Assembly: GCF_010183535.1 (NCBI RefSeq)
Contig: NC_071332.1
Span: forward strand, 7,068,001-7,132,000
Source: Caenorhabditis remanei
Taxonomy: Eukaryota > Nematoda > Chromadorea > Rhabditida > Rhabditidae
Length of the DNA: 64,000 nucleotides
Direction of reading: 5' to 3'
Shown piece after piece: positions 31,247 through 43,500 of the stretch. How positions within the stretch are numbered: position 1 is the stretch's first letter; the number at the start of each line of letters is the position of its first letter. The position numbers were made by a program, and so were the translations under genes. The notes under the pieces are model-generated. The model made no database searches. It was not told the origin of the DNA and saw only the letters and a list, made by a program, of their open reading frames with translations.

Positions 31247-34200
31247 ATGACAACACAACAAGCGAAGATATTGTGTTGTGGCGATGTAAACGGAAATTTC
31301 GTGGAGCTAATCAAAAAACTAACAGTAACCGAGAAAAAAGTGAGTTGTTAATATAAATGAAACAATATTAAAACTATGAATACTTGTAGAATGGTCCATT
31401 CGATTCGTTGTTCTGTGTTGGAGAATTTTTTGGTGACGACGATGAAGCAAACGAGAAAGTGATCAATGGCAATATTGAATTTCCTATTCCAACATATATT
31501 TTAGGTAAGGTTTCAGATTTAATTTAAAAAATTGCATGTTTTAATTTTCCAGGCCCCTCAAATCCACGGTACAGTTACCTCTATCCAGAAGAGTCCATCG
31601 AATTCTCCTCAAACCTGACATATCTCGGAAAGAAAGGACTTCTAAACACAGCATCTGGTTTACAAATTGCTTATTTAAGTGGTGTTGAAGGAACATCTAA
31701 GGAAATGAGTTGTTTCGATAAATCTGATGTCGAAGAGTTATTGATTCCTCTGGGCACTCAAGTCGGTTTTTCTGGAACTGACATTCTTCTAACCTCAATG
31801 TGGCCTACCGATGTTGCTCGTCACTCTCATAATCAACCAAGTAAACCACCAGCAGGATCAATATTACTAGCAAAGCTAGCCGCTCAACTGAAACCTCGTT
31901 ACCATTTTGCTGGACTCGGAGTTCATTATGAACGACAACCGTATAGAAATCATCGAGTACTTCTGGAACCAGCAAGACACACTACACGGTTTATCGGATT
32001 AGCTCCTGTTGGGAATAAAGAGAAACAGAAATGGCTGTACGCTTGCAATGTGAAACCAATGAGAAAGATGGAGAAGGAAGAACTGACTGCTCAACCACCA
32101 AATGCTTCGGAGTTCCCATATCGAGAGTTACTCGAAGAAGTTGCTGCGAAGTGAGTTTTTATTCGTGATTCATATTTATTGCAATTATTTTTAAAGAGAA
32201 ACCCTCGAACGGATGAATGGCAAAGGGCAGCGACCAGAAGGTTCACAGTACCGATTCGAAATGGGTGGTGGAGAGGATGGCGGAGGAAATGGAAGAAAAC
32301 GATACAATGATGGCGGTAAGTATTTATTTGTAAACTTTTTTTTTCGAAAATTAAATAATGAGTCAGAATATTTTACACTAGAAAAATATTTAGGCTTGTT
32401 GTTGAATTCCCTCGAAAACAAGAACACCATGAATTGGTTTGTTTTGAGAAGCCAAAGTTTTCATGAAGACAGTGTACTCCTTGAGAGCTTCTTTGTACCG
32501 ATTGACTGTTTCTTCATCAGAAAAGTCGCTGATTCCATGAGTTGGTCTAAAATTTGAAAATCAGTTCAAAACTTTTAGAAAGCTAACTCACTTCTGCTCC
32601 GTCTGCTGATAACTAGTTCTTCCCATTTGTTGCATTTGAGTGTTACTTGCCAAGTTAGTGATTCCAAAATCATTTTCATCAAGAGCGTTCTTGATAGATG
32701 ATGCAACTGATCCTTCTAAAATCTTTTTCGGAAGATCTGGCTCAGCAGTGATCGGACGACCCAATCCAATTCCTTGAGTGGCGCCGTTCTGAATAGCTTC
32801 AACCATAGCTTTCACAGTTCTGAATCCACCGGTCAGGTAGACAACAGTATTCTTGAAAACTGGACGGATCTGAAAAATATATTTGTTGTTGTAAGTCGCA
32901 TCTCGAAAATGATTTTGAAAAACTCACTTTCTCTGCGAATTCCAAGAAGAAAGCTTCCCGATTACGAGTAGAATCTCTCATGTGATGGAATGCCAACTTC
33001 TCATAAGTTCCACCAGATAACTCAACGAAATCAAAACCTTTATCTTCATAAACTTGACACATCTCCTTGGCATCATCTACCGTAGTTCCCTGCTCTTGGA
33101 ATTCCACTGAGTTCGTCTTGATTCCCACAAGAAAACCGGTGGAAGCTGGAATTTCAGCACGAATAGCATCATAAATCTCAAGAATGATTCTTTGTCGATT
33201 CTCAATAGATCCTCCATATTGATCAGTTCTCTTGTTAGTAGTAGGAGAAGTAAATTGAGCAAGAAGGTATCCGTGGGCTCCGTGTAACTCAACACCATCA
33301 AATCCAGTCTCATAAGCAAATTTGGCAGCATACACAAATCTATCGATAACCTGAGTTTTGATTTGTTTGACACTCAATGGAACTGGTTGACCGAATGGGG
33401 TGAAACGACGTTCTCCAGTTAACTTGACATCAGAAGCAGACCATGGATTTGGTTCAACAGTAATAGGAGTTTGACGACCTCCATGGGAAAGTTGAACGAT
33501 TGCAAGAGCTCCATCTTGTTTCATATTCTTGGCCCATTGAGAAAACAGAGCTCGTCTTTCTTCACCATCTCCTTCCTTGAAAATTATAGCATTTCCTGCT
33601 GACTCCAAGTTAGTCTGAAACAAGCAATAATTTGAAAACCTAAAATATGAACAAAGAAAATCAACTTACTGGATCAACAAGAACATTTCCAGTGAGAATG
33701 GTTCCGAACTTTCCATGACCCCATTTGTCATACAAATTCAGAATAAAGTTCGTTGGAAGTCCGTGCTTCTTTGGATTTTCCGGGTCATAAGTAGAGACCC
33801 GCTCGGTTAGCGCCGCTTTCAAAAAGCGGTTCTGAGCAGTCTTTCCACTACGGAATTTCAATTGCTCTCCGAGAATATCAGAAGAAACCGATAAATTATC
33901 GCAGAAACGTTTGGCAGTCATTTTCGTGAAGAATGAAGAACAAAATGTTACTCCCTGCCGTGTACACGGGTCAAATATAGTGCGTTTTTTGATCGGCCAG
34001 GTTGTTGGGCAAATAAGAAAAGTGCATATATACCGAGGAGACGGAGGCGGGCAAACGAAAATGCCGTCTAAAAAGATGACAAAGTCGGTTTTGTTACGAT
34101 GTGGTCTAGTTGGTCGCGCAGAGAATGATGACAAATATGCACCTGGTTGCCTAAGAAACGAAGAAAGATGTATGATGTTTTCAGAATTTGTTTTTATGTA

Positions 34201-37082
34201 AGGCGAATTCAATCAAATTTTTATGACTGGGCACAAATTGAAAGAATGAAAGTATCAAGTTTCTACTCTGGTCTACAAGCCGATTATAATAAGAATCTAA
34301 ATATTTCATTCTTTGAATGTAATAATAACGATGTGGTAGTTTCTAGAATTGCATCATTCGAAAAATCTAGTTGAATACGACAATAGGTTTCGGACGTTTT
34401 CCATCAGCGATATCTATTCCGGCTTGCACCAAATGATCAGCTAAAGCTTGACCAAATCTTTGAACTGTTTCATCGTTGCTGAAGTCGGATATTTGATCCA
34501 TGATGCTGAAAAATGTATTCTATGGAATCAGAAGATCATTTTCATCACTCACTTTCTACCAGCATCGTTTAAACTATTTCTTCCCATCTGCTCCATTTGA
34601 GAATTACTTGCCATAGCAGTAGCAGCCATATCATTCTGATTGAAACCATCTTGTACCGCTGAATTTACAGAACCCTCCAGAATTTTCTTCGGAAGATCTG
34701 GCTCGGCTGTTATTGGTCGTCCGAGTCCGATTCCCTGAGTTGCATTGTTATTGATAGCATCAACCATTGCGAAAACTGTTCGGAAACCCCCGGTCAAGTA
34801 GACAACAGTCTTGTTGAATACTGGACGGATCTAAAACAATCACATCAAGTTAGTGTCACTAGTCAAAGTGTAATCGAATCAGACCTATTGAATTAACAAA
34901 GATCAGAGTATTAAAAAAAGAGAAAAAGTTCGAACCTGCTCAGCAAACTCCAAAAAGAACGCTTCTCTTCTTCTTGTTGATTCTCGTTCATAACAGAATG
35001 CCAACTTCTCATAAGTTCCGCCTGACAACTCAACAAAGTCGAACTCCTTGCTCTCGTAAACACGACACATCTCTTTCGCCTGTTCCAAAGTTGTTCCTTC
35101 TGCTTGGAATTCCACAGAGTTTGCTTTGATTCCAATCAAGAATCCTGTAGACGCAGGAATTTCCGCACGAATTGCATCGAATATCTCAATAATGACACGC
35201 TGACGATTCTCGAGGGATCCACCGTACTTGTCAGTTCTTTTGTTTGTAGTTGGAGAAGTGAATTGAGACAAAAGATATCCATGAGCTCCATGTAACTGAA
35301 TTCCATCAAAACCACATTCGTATGCATATTTAGCAGCATAAACGAATCGATCTACGACTTCTGTTTTCACTTGTTCCGTAGTTAGCGGTTTCGGTTTTCC
35401 ATAAGTAGTGAAACGAGCAGCAGAAACCAATTGAATATCAGAAGCAGACCATGGAGTTGGATTCACCAGTTCTGGTGTTTGCCTTCCAGCATGAGAAAGT
35501 TGCATTACTGCAAGAGCTCCGTCTTGTTTCATTATTTTCGCCCAGTGGCTGAAGAGAGCTCGACGTTCATGAGAATCACCCTCCTTGAAGACAATGGCGT
35601 TTCCAGCAGCCTCCAGATTGGTCTGAAAGCGAACATTTTATAAACTATTCAATTGAATAAACTTACTGGATCTACCAAAACATTTGACGTCAGAATCATT
35701 CCGAACTTTCCATTCCCCCACTTGTCATAGATATTCAAGATGGTGTCAGTTGGTAGTCCGTGTTTCTTCGGTTCTTGAGGAGCATAAGTCGATAGAATTT
35801 CGGTCAACGCTGCTTTCAAAAAACGATTTTGAGATACTCGGCCATTACGGAATTTCAGTTGTTGTCCAAGGATCTCAGAAGAGATGTTGACAGCATTGGG
35901 AAAACGACGAAGAGACATTTTTTGTCGATGTCAGAATGGAAACTAATCTGATATTTATACTACTGTCCTACGTTGACTACACTTCAAATACAAATAATAC
36001 CTGCCCTTATCGCTGTCAAGATAGTAGTTTGTCTGTGTTTTGTAGGGCGTTGTTATATAAAGAGAGACGGAAAAGAAAATCAATGAAAAACTGTTCTCCA
36101 ATCTTATCGAATACCAGCTAAGGATGGCGCGCCGTCGGCGCGTTTTATCACGGCTACGCCACTCGAGTTTACGTGAAAACTTATTACGATGATACCTTTT
36201 CGGAAATAAAAATAAAATGCCGACATTGTGACAGAGATTCAGACAAACTCCACATGTATTTTATATATAAGAATGGTAGAAAACGAAACAATTTCCTATT
36301 TCCAGGTAACGATGGACCACGAAACAAGCAACCAGCCGGACCATGTTGGTTCTGTCTCTCGAATGTTGATGCTGAGAAACATCTTGTTGTCGCTATTGGA
36401 AGTAGCTGTTATGCAGCAATGCCGAAAGGACCTCTCACAGATGACCATGTGATGGTGCTCTCGGTTGGACATATTCAGTCACAAGTATCTGCTCCCGTTG
36501 AAGTTCGAGATGAGATTGAAAAGTTCAAGAATGCGTTTACACTGATGGCTAATAAAGTTAGAGAGAAGTACATGAAATAACTAATATTTATTTTTATTTT
36601 CAGCAAGGCAAAGCACTGGTCTCATTTGAACGGAACTTCCGCACACAACATTTACAAGTTCAAATGGTTATGATAGACAAAACATCAACGAAAGCGTTGA
36701 AGTCATCGTTCACCTCCGCTGCCGCTTGTGCTGGGTTCGAGTTGGTGACGATGGGACCTGATGAGAATGTGAGTTTACTTTCAGAAGCTTGTTTAATATT
36801 TCGTTATTCAACCGTTTTCAGCTCCTTGACATGGTCAACGAGGGATGCCCGTATTTCGTCGCTGAGCTCCCAGATGGATCCAAATTGTTCACTCGAAACA
36901 TGAAAGGATTTCCATTGCAATTCGGACGGGAAGTTCTCTCATCCACTCCGATTCTTGATTGTGAAGATAAAGTGGACTGGAAATCGTGTGTCTTATCGAA
37001 AGAGAAGGAAACGGAGCTTGTGAACAAGTTGAAGGCAGATTTCAAGCCATTCGATTTCACTGCAGATGATGATTCAGACTAA
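31247..37082 (+). CDS. CWF19L1/CwfJ-family protein (mRNA splicing/lariat-associated)
   Basis: Seven exons: 31247-31339, 31390-31504, 31553-32150, 32197-32315, 36306-36556, 36604-36768 and 36822-37082 (1602 nt, 533 residues; human CWF19L1 is about 538). The N-terminal part has a metallophosphoesterase-like start (KILCCGDVNGNFVELIKKL, CVGEFFG). The C-terminal half contains the CwfJ_C1 HIT-like domain (GPCWFCLSNVDAEKHLVVAI, LTDDHVMVLSVGHIQSQ) and CwfJ_C2 (FPLQFGREVLSSTPILDCED). Family knowledge: CWF19 proteins associate with late spliceosomes and lariat debranching. The human gene is linked to recessive ataxia. Intron 4 is 3990 bp and contains two antisense flavin-reductase genes. The exon 5 donor was placed at 36557 (GTTAGA) because only that phase continues into QGKALVSFERNFRTQH. 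Confidence 0.88.
32390..33921 (-). CDS. NADH:flavin oxidoreductase, Old Yellow Enzyme family (copy 1, nested)
   Basis: Four exons, 33921-33670, 33614-32928, 32869-32592 and 32546-32390, give 457 residues. Features of the OYE TIM barrel include LKFRSGKTAQNRFLKAALTE near the N terminus and VQLSHGGRQTP. The catalytic His pair lies in LHGAHGYLLAQFTSPTTNKR. RTDQYGGSIENRQR follows, then the FMN-phosphate region YLTGGFRT and ATQGIGLGRP. Family knowledge: FMN enzymes that reduce activated C=C bonds with NAD(P)H; the bacterial relatives are 2,4-dienoyl-CoA and enoate reductases. The gene lies wholly in intron 4 of the CWF19L1-like gene, on the opposite strand, 0.4 kb downstream of a close paralogue. 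Both copies have identical sizes for exons 1-3 (252, 687 and 278 nt). No targeting peptide seen. Confidence 0.9.
34367..35918 (-). CDS. NADH:flavin oxidoreductase, Old Yellow Enzyme family (copy 2, nested)
   Basis: Four exons, 35918-35667, 35622-34936, 34830-34553 and 34505-34367, give 451 residues. It is the tandem paralogue of the neighbouring gene, with the same exon sizes for the first three exons and the same landmark motifs: MQLSHAGRQTP, LHGAHGYLLSQFTSPTTNKR, RTDKYGGSLENRQR and ATQGIGLGRPITAEPDLPKK. Divergence is moderate throughout, and the last exon differs most (copy 2 ends GKRPKPIVVFN). Both keep the presumed active-site His residues, so both should be active flavin reductases, perhaps with different substrates. 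Neither has a signal peptide, consistent with a cytosolic location. Confidence 0.9.
35919..36305. other. Remaining intron of the CWF19L1-like gene / upstream region of OYE copy 2
   Basis: 387 bp containing the promoter of OYE copy 2 and the end of the CWF19L1-like intron. A GC-rich palindromic stretch (GGCGCGCCGTCGGCGCG, about 36126-36142) stands out from the AT-rich surroundings. No gene. Confidence 0.45.
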
Positions 37083-37583
37083 ATTAATTTTTAATGATTT
37101 TGATCTTTCTCTTTGTCTTAAATTCAGAATTATATTTATTAACTTTTTCTGTCTTATTTCTCTTCTCTAATGATTGCCTCTTTTTTGCGTTTTCTCTGTG
37201 AAATCTATGGTTCGTCGTTTTCTCCGTCTCGCTGTGTCAAAAAGTGTACATTATTTTTTAATTATATTTATTGGTCAAACCATATTCTCTTCAATTTAGA
37301 AATTTCAGCTTCAAATGGAACAATTCTAAAAATTGGGCACAATAAAATAGGGGTCTGATGATGTGTCAAAAATGATGAAAACGGGATATACACATGGTTT
37401 GAATTGAATTGAATGAAAAAGAAAAACAATTTTGAAAGAATTCGTGAAGTATCAAAGAAATATAATATTTTAAATGGTCCTTTCGTTTCGTGTTTGTGGA
37501 AACTAATCTCGGCAAGGTAATACAACTAAATGGCGAAAACTACCCAATAAAAAAGTAAATGATTATAAGAAAAAATTAAAAAA
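37083..37583. other. Intergenic, convergent 3' ends
   Basis: 501 bp between the stop codons of the CWF19L1-like gene (+) and ttn-1 (-). It holds both 3' UTRs, is AT-rich, and no gene is seen. Confidence 0.5.
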
Positions 37584-40500
37584 TTAAGCGAAAATGTTTC
37601 TACCGACGAATCGTTCTTCGTTGAGGAAGTGCAGCAGACGAGCCTGAATTCGGGAGAAAATTAGAAATTTCGATTATTTTTGGACAGAAAACATACAATA
37701 TAGACTTGAACAAACATAGAAACGAACACAATTGAAGACGACGATGATGAGAGGAACAAGGACAACACTGAAAACAAAACACAAACAGTACGGATTTTTA
37801 TTTAAAAAAGGAGTTTTGAAACATAGATTCTGGAACTGGAATCTGAATCAGTAGATCTGGAATTTGATATTTCGGATTTCAGAATCAGGAATTCTGGGTA
37901 TGGAGTCGGATATTTTACGTTCGAAATTAGGAATCTGGTTTTCAGGATTTAGAGTCATGAAATAGGATTTTTTAAAATTAAATTCCTGATTCTTGAAACT
38001 CCAATACTGAAACCGGAATCCTGGCTTCCGAATTCTGAGTTCCGGAATCCCTAACTCTGAATCTCAAATTCTGAATCTTGAATCTTGAACCCCTAAACCG
38101 AATACTGACATTTCACATTCATAATAGAGAACCAATGACTCTGATCTCATTTTCTTAATGTTGAGTTCTAGAAAATAGTGTGTGAATTCTGATTTCCGAA
38201 TTCTTCATTCCGAATTCAGAAAACCAGTTTTTATTCCCAAACCCAAATTTCTTCATTTCCACTATTCTCCTAATTTCTCTAAAACCAACCTTCGGATAGA
38301 ATCATTGCATTCGCCAACTCTTCACCGTTTTGGTTACGAATTGTGCACAGGTATTCACCGAAATGTTTCTTGTCGATTGAGTTGATCAATAGTGACGAAT
38401 TGGCTTCAGATGTTGAGATAGTGTATCCATCGAGACCTAGAACAAATTAGAATTGAAAGTTTATTTGAATACTGAGGCCACTCACCATCAATCAACTCAT
38501 TTCCATTATAGAACCACCGACATGTTGGAGTTGGTGTGCCAGAGAACGAAGCGCGCAGCTCTGCTCTGAAATTAAATGAATTAATGGAATCGAATCATTA
38601 GATTTTCAGATATTGGATCACTACATTAACCCTGTAAACCTATACCGTACCTGTTCTTCTCGCACGTTTGTACTGAAATCGGTGACTCGTGGAATTTCGG
38701 TTTCTCTCCGACAGTTCTGAAAAATAACTCATTTTTATTGAAAATCTTCAATTAATAATTTAATAACTTACTTTGTAGATTGTACAACTGTCAATTCCAG
38801 CTCAGCATTTGCTTGTCCGGATGAGTTGATCGCAGTCAACACATACTTTCCAGCATCGGCACGAGCCACATTGGAAATTCGAAGGATGAACGTGTCACCC
38901 TCGTTTCTCATCTGAAAATTCTTGTTCTTTGGGTGATCCTAGAAAACAAAACATACCAAATATCGTTCCTCATTATTCAATTTCTGACCGGCCTTCGACC
39001 AAGAGATAACTGGATCCGGGTGCCCGATAACCTTAGCGCGCAGCTCAACGCTGGCTCCAGGATCCGATCTTGTTGTTCGCTCAAAGTCAAATACTCGTGG
39101 CGCTTCTTCAGCTACTGATCGTTCGTTATCTGAAAAAGAATACATTAATTGATAAAAAAGAAACATTGCAAAACAAGAAATAAGGAAACAAAACCCACTT
39201 CTAACATCAAGTTGCATTGTGCAGCGCGCAATACCAGATTGGTTTTTGGCTTCCACAGTGTACTCGCCACCGTCTTCCGGGAAGACATCGGCGATAGTGA
39301 GGAAAACCTGAAAATCAGTTAGATATCAACTATATTTTAGAAGAAAGTGTCATACCATCTTTTCAGATCTTGAATAACTGAACGAAGGTGAGTCAACAAT
39401 TGTGACCTTGTTGCGAAGCCAACGGATTTGGAGTGGTTCGGACGCCTGGATGAGCTCAGCAGCTAGCTCGACCCGACTTCCGTCCACAACTTTTCGCACC
39501 GATTTTATCTTTTCGAATCTAAAAAAGAGTTTAAAAAGGTTTCGTCTGGATGAAGTTGATCGGTATACCTGAAGAGTGGAGGGATTCCTTCAGCAGCATT
39601 GGGATCCATTCCACTGACTTGCAGATTCATCTGAAATTTGAATATTTTAAATTCAAGTGTTTCAAGGATACTCACCGTTGAAACAGCACTTCCGTGCTCG
39701 TTGACAGCTTCACAAGAGTACGTTCCTTCGTCACCTGGCGCCACCGAGATGAATTTCAGTGAGGCACATTCACCATCGTACGACATGGTGTATCTGAAAA
39801 GCTTGGGTGAGAAGTAACTCAATTTCAGAACATACCGGTCAGCTTGTGGCAATAGACGAACAGAGTTTCTTGTCCAGATGATTGACGCGCATGGGTATGC
39901 ACTGACCGAGCATTCCACGCATAGAGACTCATTTAGATTTGCCTGAAATTTAATTAAACATATGTGGAAGCCCGTTCTGAAATTTATATGTACCTGAGAC
40001 CTGCCAGGCAGGACTTCGATGAAGTTGGGGGCTTTGGCCTCCTTCCGACTTTTCCGTTTTGCTACCTGAGCAGCCGAATCTTCTTTATTGGGTAGCACAT
40101 CGATCTGTAATAATAATAGTTTATAGATAGGCTGAATCTAAATCTGAAAATGAATACCTCAGATGTACAAGTGATGATTCCTTCATTGTTCGCAGCAGTA
40201 CAATTGTAGAATCCCTTGTCGAAAGTCGAAACGTGATGGACCTGAAGTAAAAGATGAGACTTTCCATTTCAAATAAGATTCACTTACCTCCAGATAGTAA
40301 AAGTCCCCGTCATTATAGATAGAATACTTGTTACCAGTCTCCAAAATGATACCTTCCTTGTCCCAATGAACTTGTGGCATTGGGTTACCACTGATTGCTG
40401 TTTTGAGTCTCAGTGATTTGTACTCCTCGAGAACCTTCTTCGGTTTTGGCTTCACCATGAATTTCGGGCGACACGTACGCTTGTTACGAGAGTTGATTGC

Positions 40501-43500
40501 AGCACGAACCTCGTCGAGCGCCGTGTTCGCAGCACTTTCCGGTCGACTATCGATGGAATGCCTTGGTTCTTCGAGTTTCAGACTTTGAGCGAGGGCCTTC
40601 GCAAGTTTGTCGGCGTCGTTGGTGGTGCTTCGGTGAGGACGCAGCTTCCTTCCGAGCTTTCCAGCGACTGCAGCAGATGCTCCAGCTTTCAAGTCCATAT
40701 CTTCTAACCCTTGCAAGAACATGGGCGCAGCTCCCTTCTTGACTCTTGCAGTGGCAGCAGATGATGATGCTCTTGGATGTTCTTCTGAGAACGCAACTTT
40801 TGGTTGTACGGCAAGTACTGGCTCAAGAACGTGTTTGAACTGTGGTGGTTCAGCTTTTCTTCGTTCATCTGAAACATTCAATCTTCCGGCGGTTCGCAGC
40901 ACACCGTGGATATTGGATGCTTCAACATAATACATTCCGAGATTTGCTAAAGAAACGTTCTTGATGGAAAGGACACTGGTAGTGTCCGAAGGGAAAGTAA
41001 TCTTGACATCTTTTCCTTCGACGACCTTCTTTTCGTTATGATACCAGGTCAAGTCTGGAGTTGGGAATCCAGCGAGTTCCACGGAGAACTCAATGGATTC
41101 TTTGAGCGGTGTCCATGTGTCTTGAAGACATTTCACGAAACGTGGTGGTCCTGCTGGCTCATCCGACAGTTCACCAACAAGAAGATAACATTGTGTGGTG
41201 GCTTGTCCAGATGAGTTAGTAGCGACACATTGATATGTTCCGCGTTGTTCTCTCATCACACGCTCCGATTTCAGCTCAGCAACTTTTCCGAATCTGCATT
41301 CAGTCCAGCTAGTCGTAGAGCTTGTCAAATTGGTCTTATTTCCAGAGTCATCGATATAAATCCATTCGAGAGTCGGTTCAGGAGATCCGGTTACATTGCA
41401 GCTTAAAGTAGTCGGATGTCCATTCACAATTCCCATGTCAGTTAGAGGAATGATGAATTTCGGTGCGACGTTTGCGAGGTCACTCGTTGGTTTCATTTTC
41501 TGTACGATGACTTGAGTTTCGGCGATGACTGTGCCATTTGGATTTTCAGCTTTGCAACTGAAAATTCCAGAAGTTTTGGAGACGACGCACTCGGCGATCA
41601 GATGACTTTCTCCGTCTCCTGTGACGAAATGATGGTAAATTCGGTTGGTTCTAAGAATTTCCCTCCCGTCTTTTAGCCATGTGACTGTTGGTTTTGGCTC
41701 TCCAATTGCTTTTGCGACAAGTGTAAACTGTCCGCTTTCGTTAACCTCGATAAGAGAAGGAGGGGCTCTGATGAATCTCGGTTTTTCTTGTTTGTCATCA
41801 AGTGTTTGAGCAATGACAAGATGGGAATCAGTTCCAGTGGTTTTGGCAATCATAACCATGCTGGATGTAGAGTCAACACCAGATACACTGGTAGCTGAGC
41901 ACACATAGACTCCCATATCTTCTGATTCAGCTTTGGAAATCACTAGTTTACAGGTTCCATTTTCTTCTTCAATCTGACGAATTCTTCTGGTCGTGGAGAT
42001 TCGTTCTCCATCTTTTGTCCAGCTGATTTCAGGTGTTGGGAATCCCTCGACCTTGCACTCCAGAGTAAAATTGTGGCCAATCATTGCAGTGGAGTCAGAA
42101 AGAGTTGATGAGAAGGATGGGGCGATGAATTTAGTGACGTCTTCTACGGTGACACTGCATTCACTTTCAGCGTATCCGTATTTGTTGGTGACAACGCATC
42201 TGTACTTTCCAGCGTCTTGAGACTGAACAGCGTGGCAAACCAGCTTGTGATTTGATTTCTTATCACTTGACAACTCGTATCTTCCAGCTGATTCGATACG
42301 CTCGTCATCTTTGAACCAAGCGATTGTGCTTTCAGATCTTGAACTGATACGGCAAGTCAACATGATTTGTTGTCCAGCTTGAGCACTTTCATTGTTCAAT
42401 TGTTTTTGAACATTTGGAACCAGATTACGTTCTAGAGAATGATCTGGAGTGGATTGTAGGGAAGAGGCTCTGTTGAATACGGTGACTTGGCAGGAAGCAG
42501 ACGCTTGTCCGAGTTCGTTCTCAATGAAACAAGTGAGAGTTCCATTTTCTTCTTGAGATTTCAAGTTGAGGATCGATGATGTTGATGTTGTTGTCACATT
42601 GATCTTATCATCAGAGACAACTTGAACATTTTCTTTGTACCATTTGACAGAAGGAGCTGGAGTTCCACTGAATTCCACGACAATTTCGAATTCATCATCT
42701 CGATTCACAATCATTTTCTGTTGGGGAAGGATGCTGAATTGTGGAGCTTGTCCGATCGATGCTGTCTTCAAGGTCGTTGTCATTTCAGCCCATTCTCCGA
42801 GTCCTTGCTTGTTTTTGCCGGCAACACGGAAGATGTACTCTGTGTTTGGGGTCAATCCTTTGACTTCAAGTTCCAGAGATTTCGTGGTTCCACACTTGGT
42901 CCATTCTCGTTGATCTGGACATCTTCTTTCAACTTCATAACTGTCAGCTGGGCCTTCTGAAGGGGCGTCGAATGCAATGGTGACTTGTTCTGTCTTGGAT
43001 GCACCAGATGGTCTTGGAAGTCCTGGACGTCCTGGTTTCTTCTTATCTTCGTCCTTCTTCTCAACCTTCTTCTTCTCTTTCTTGTCCTTGACATCCTTTG
43101 ACTTTGTAACAGAGACTTCTGTATTCTGTCTCACTTTTCCTTTTTCATTTTCAGCAGTGATCGTATAAGTTCCCTCATCTTCCAATCCAACATCACGCAC
43201 CACAAGTTGATAGTTGACGCCGTCGCACTTCATTTGAATGCGATCGTTTTCAACGAGCTCGCTATTATCCTTCAACCAAACCACTTCCGGTGTAGGTGAG
43301 CCATTCAAGTCGGCTTGAATGGAAAGGGTTGCGCCTTCAACCACATTGATTTTGGGCTTTGGCTCAATGATGAAGTAGGGAAGTGATGCGGCGACTTTCT
43401 TCGCTTCACCTCCAGTAATCGTGAGTTGTGCCGAAGTGTGAACATCTCCAAATTGATTCGTCGCTACTGCTGTGTAGGTTCCGCATAGCTCATCGCTGAC

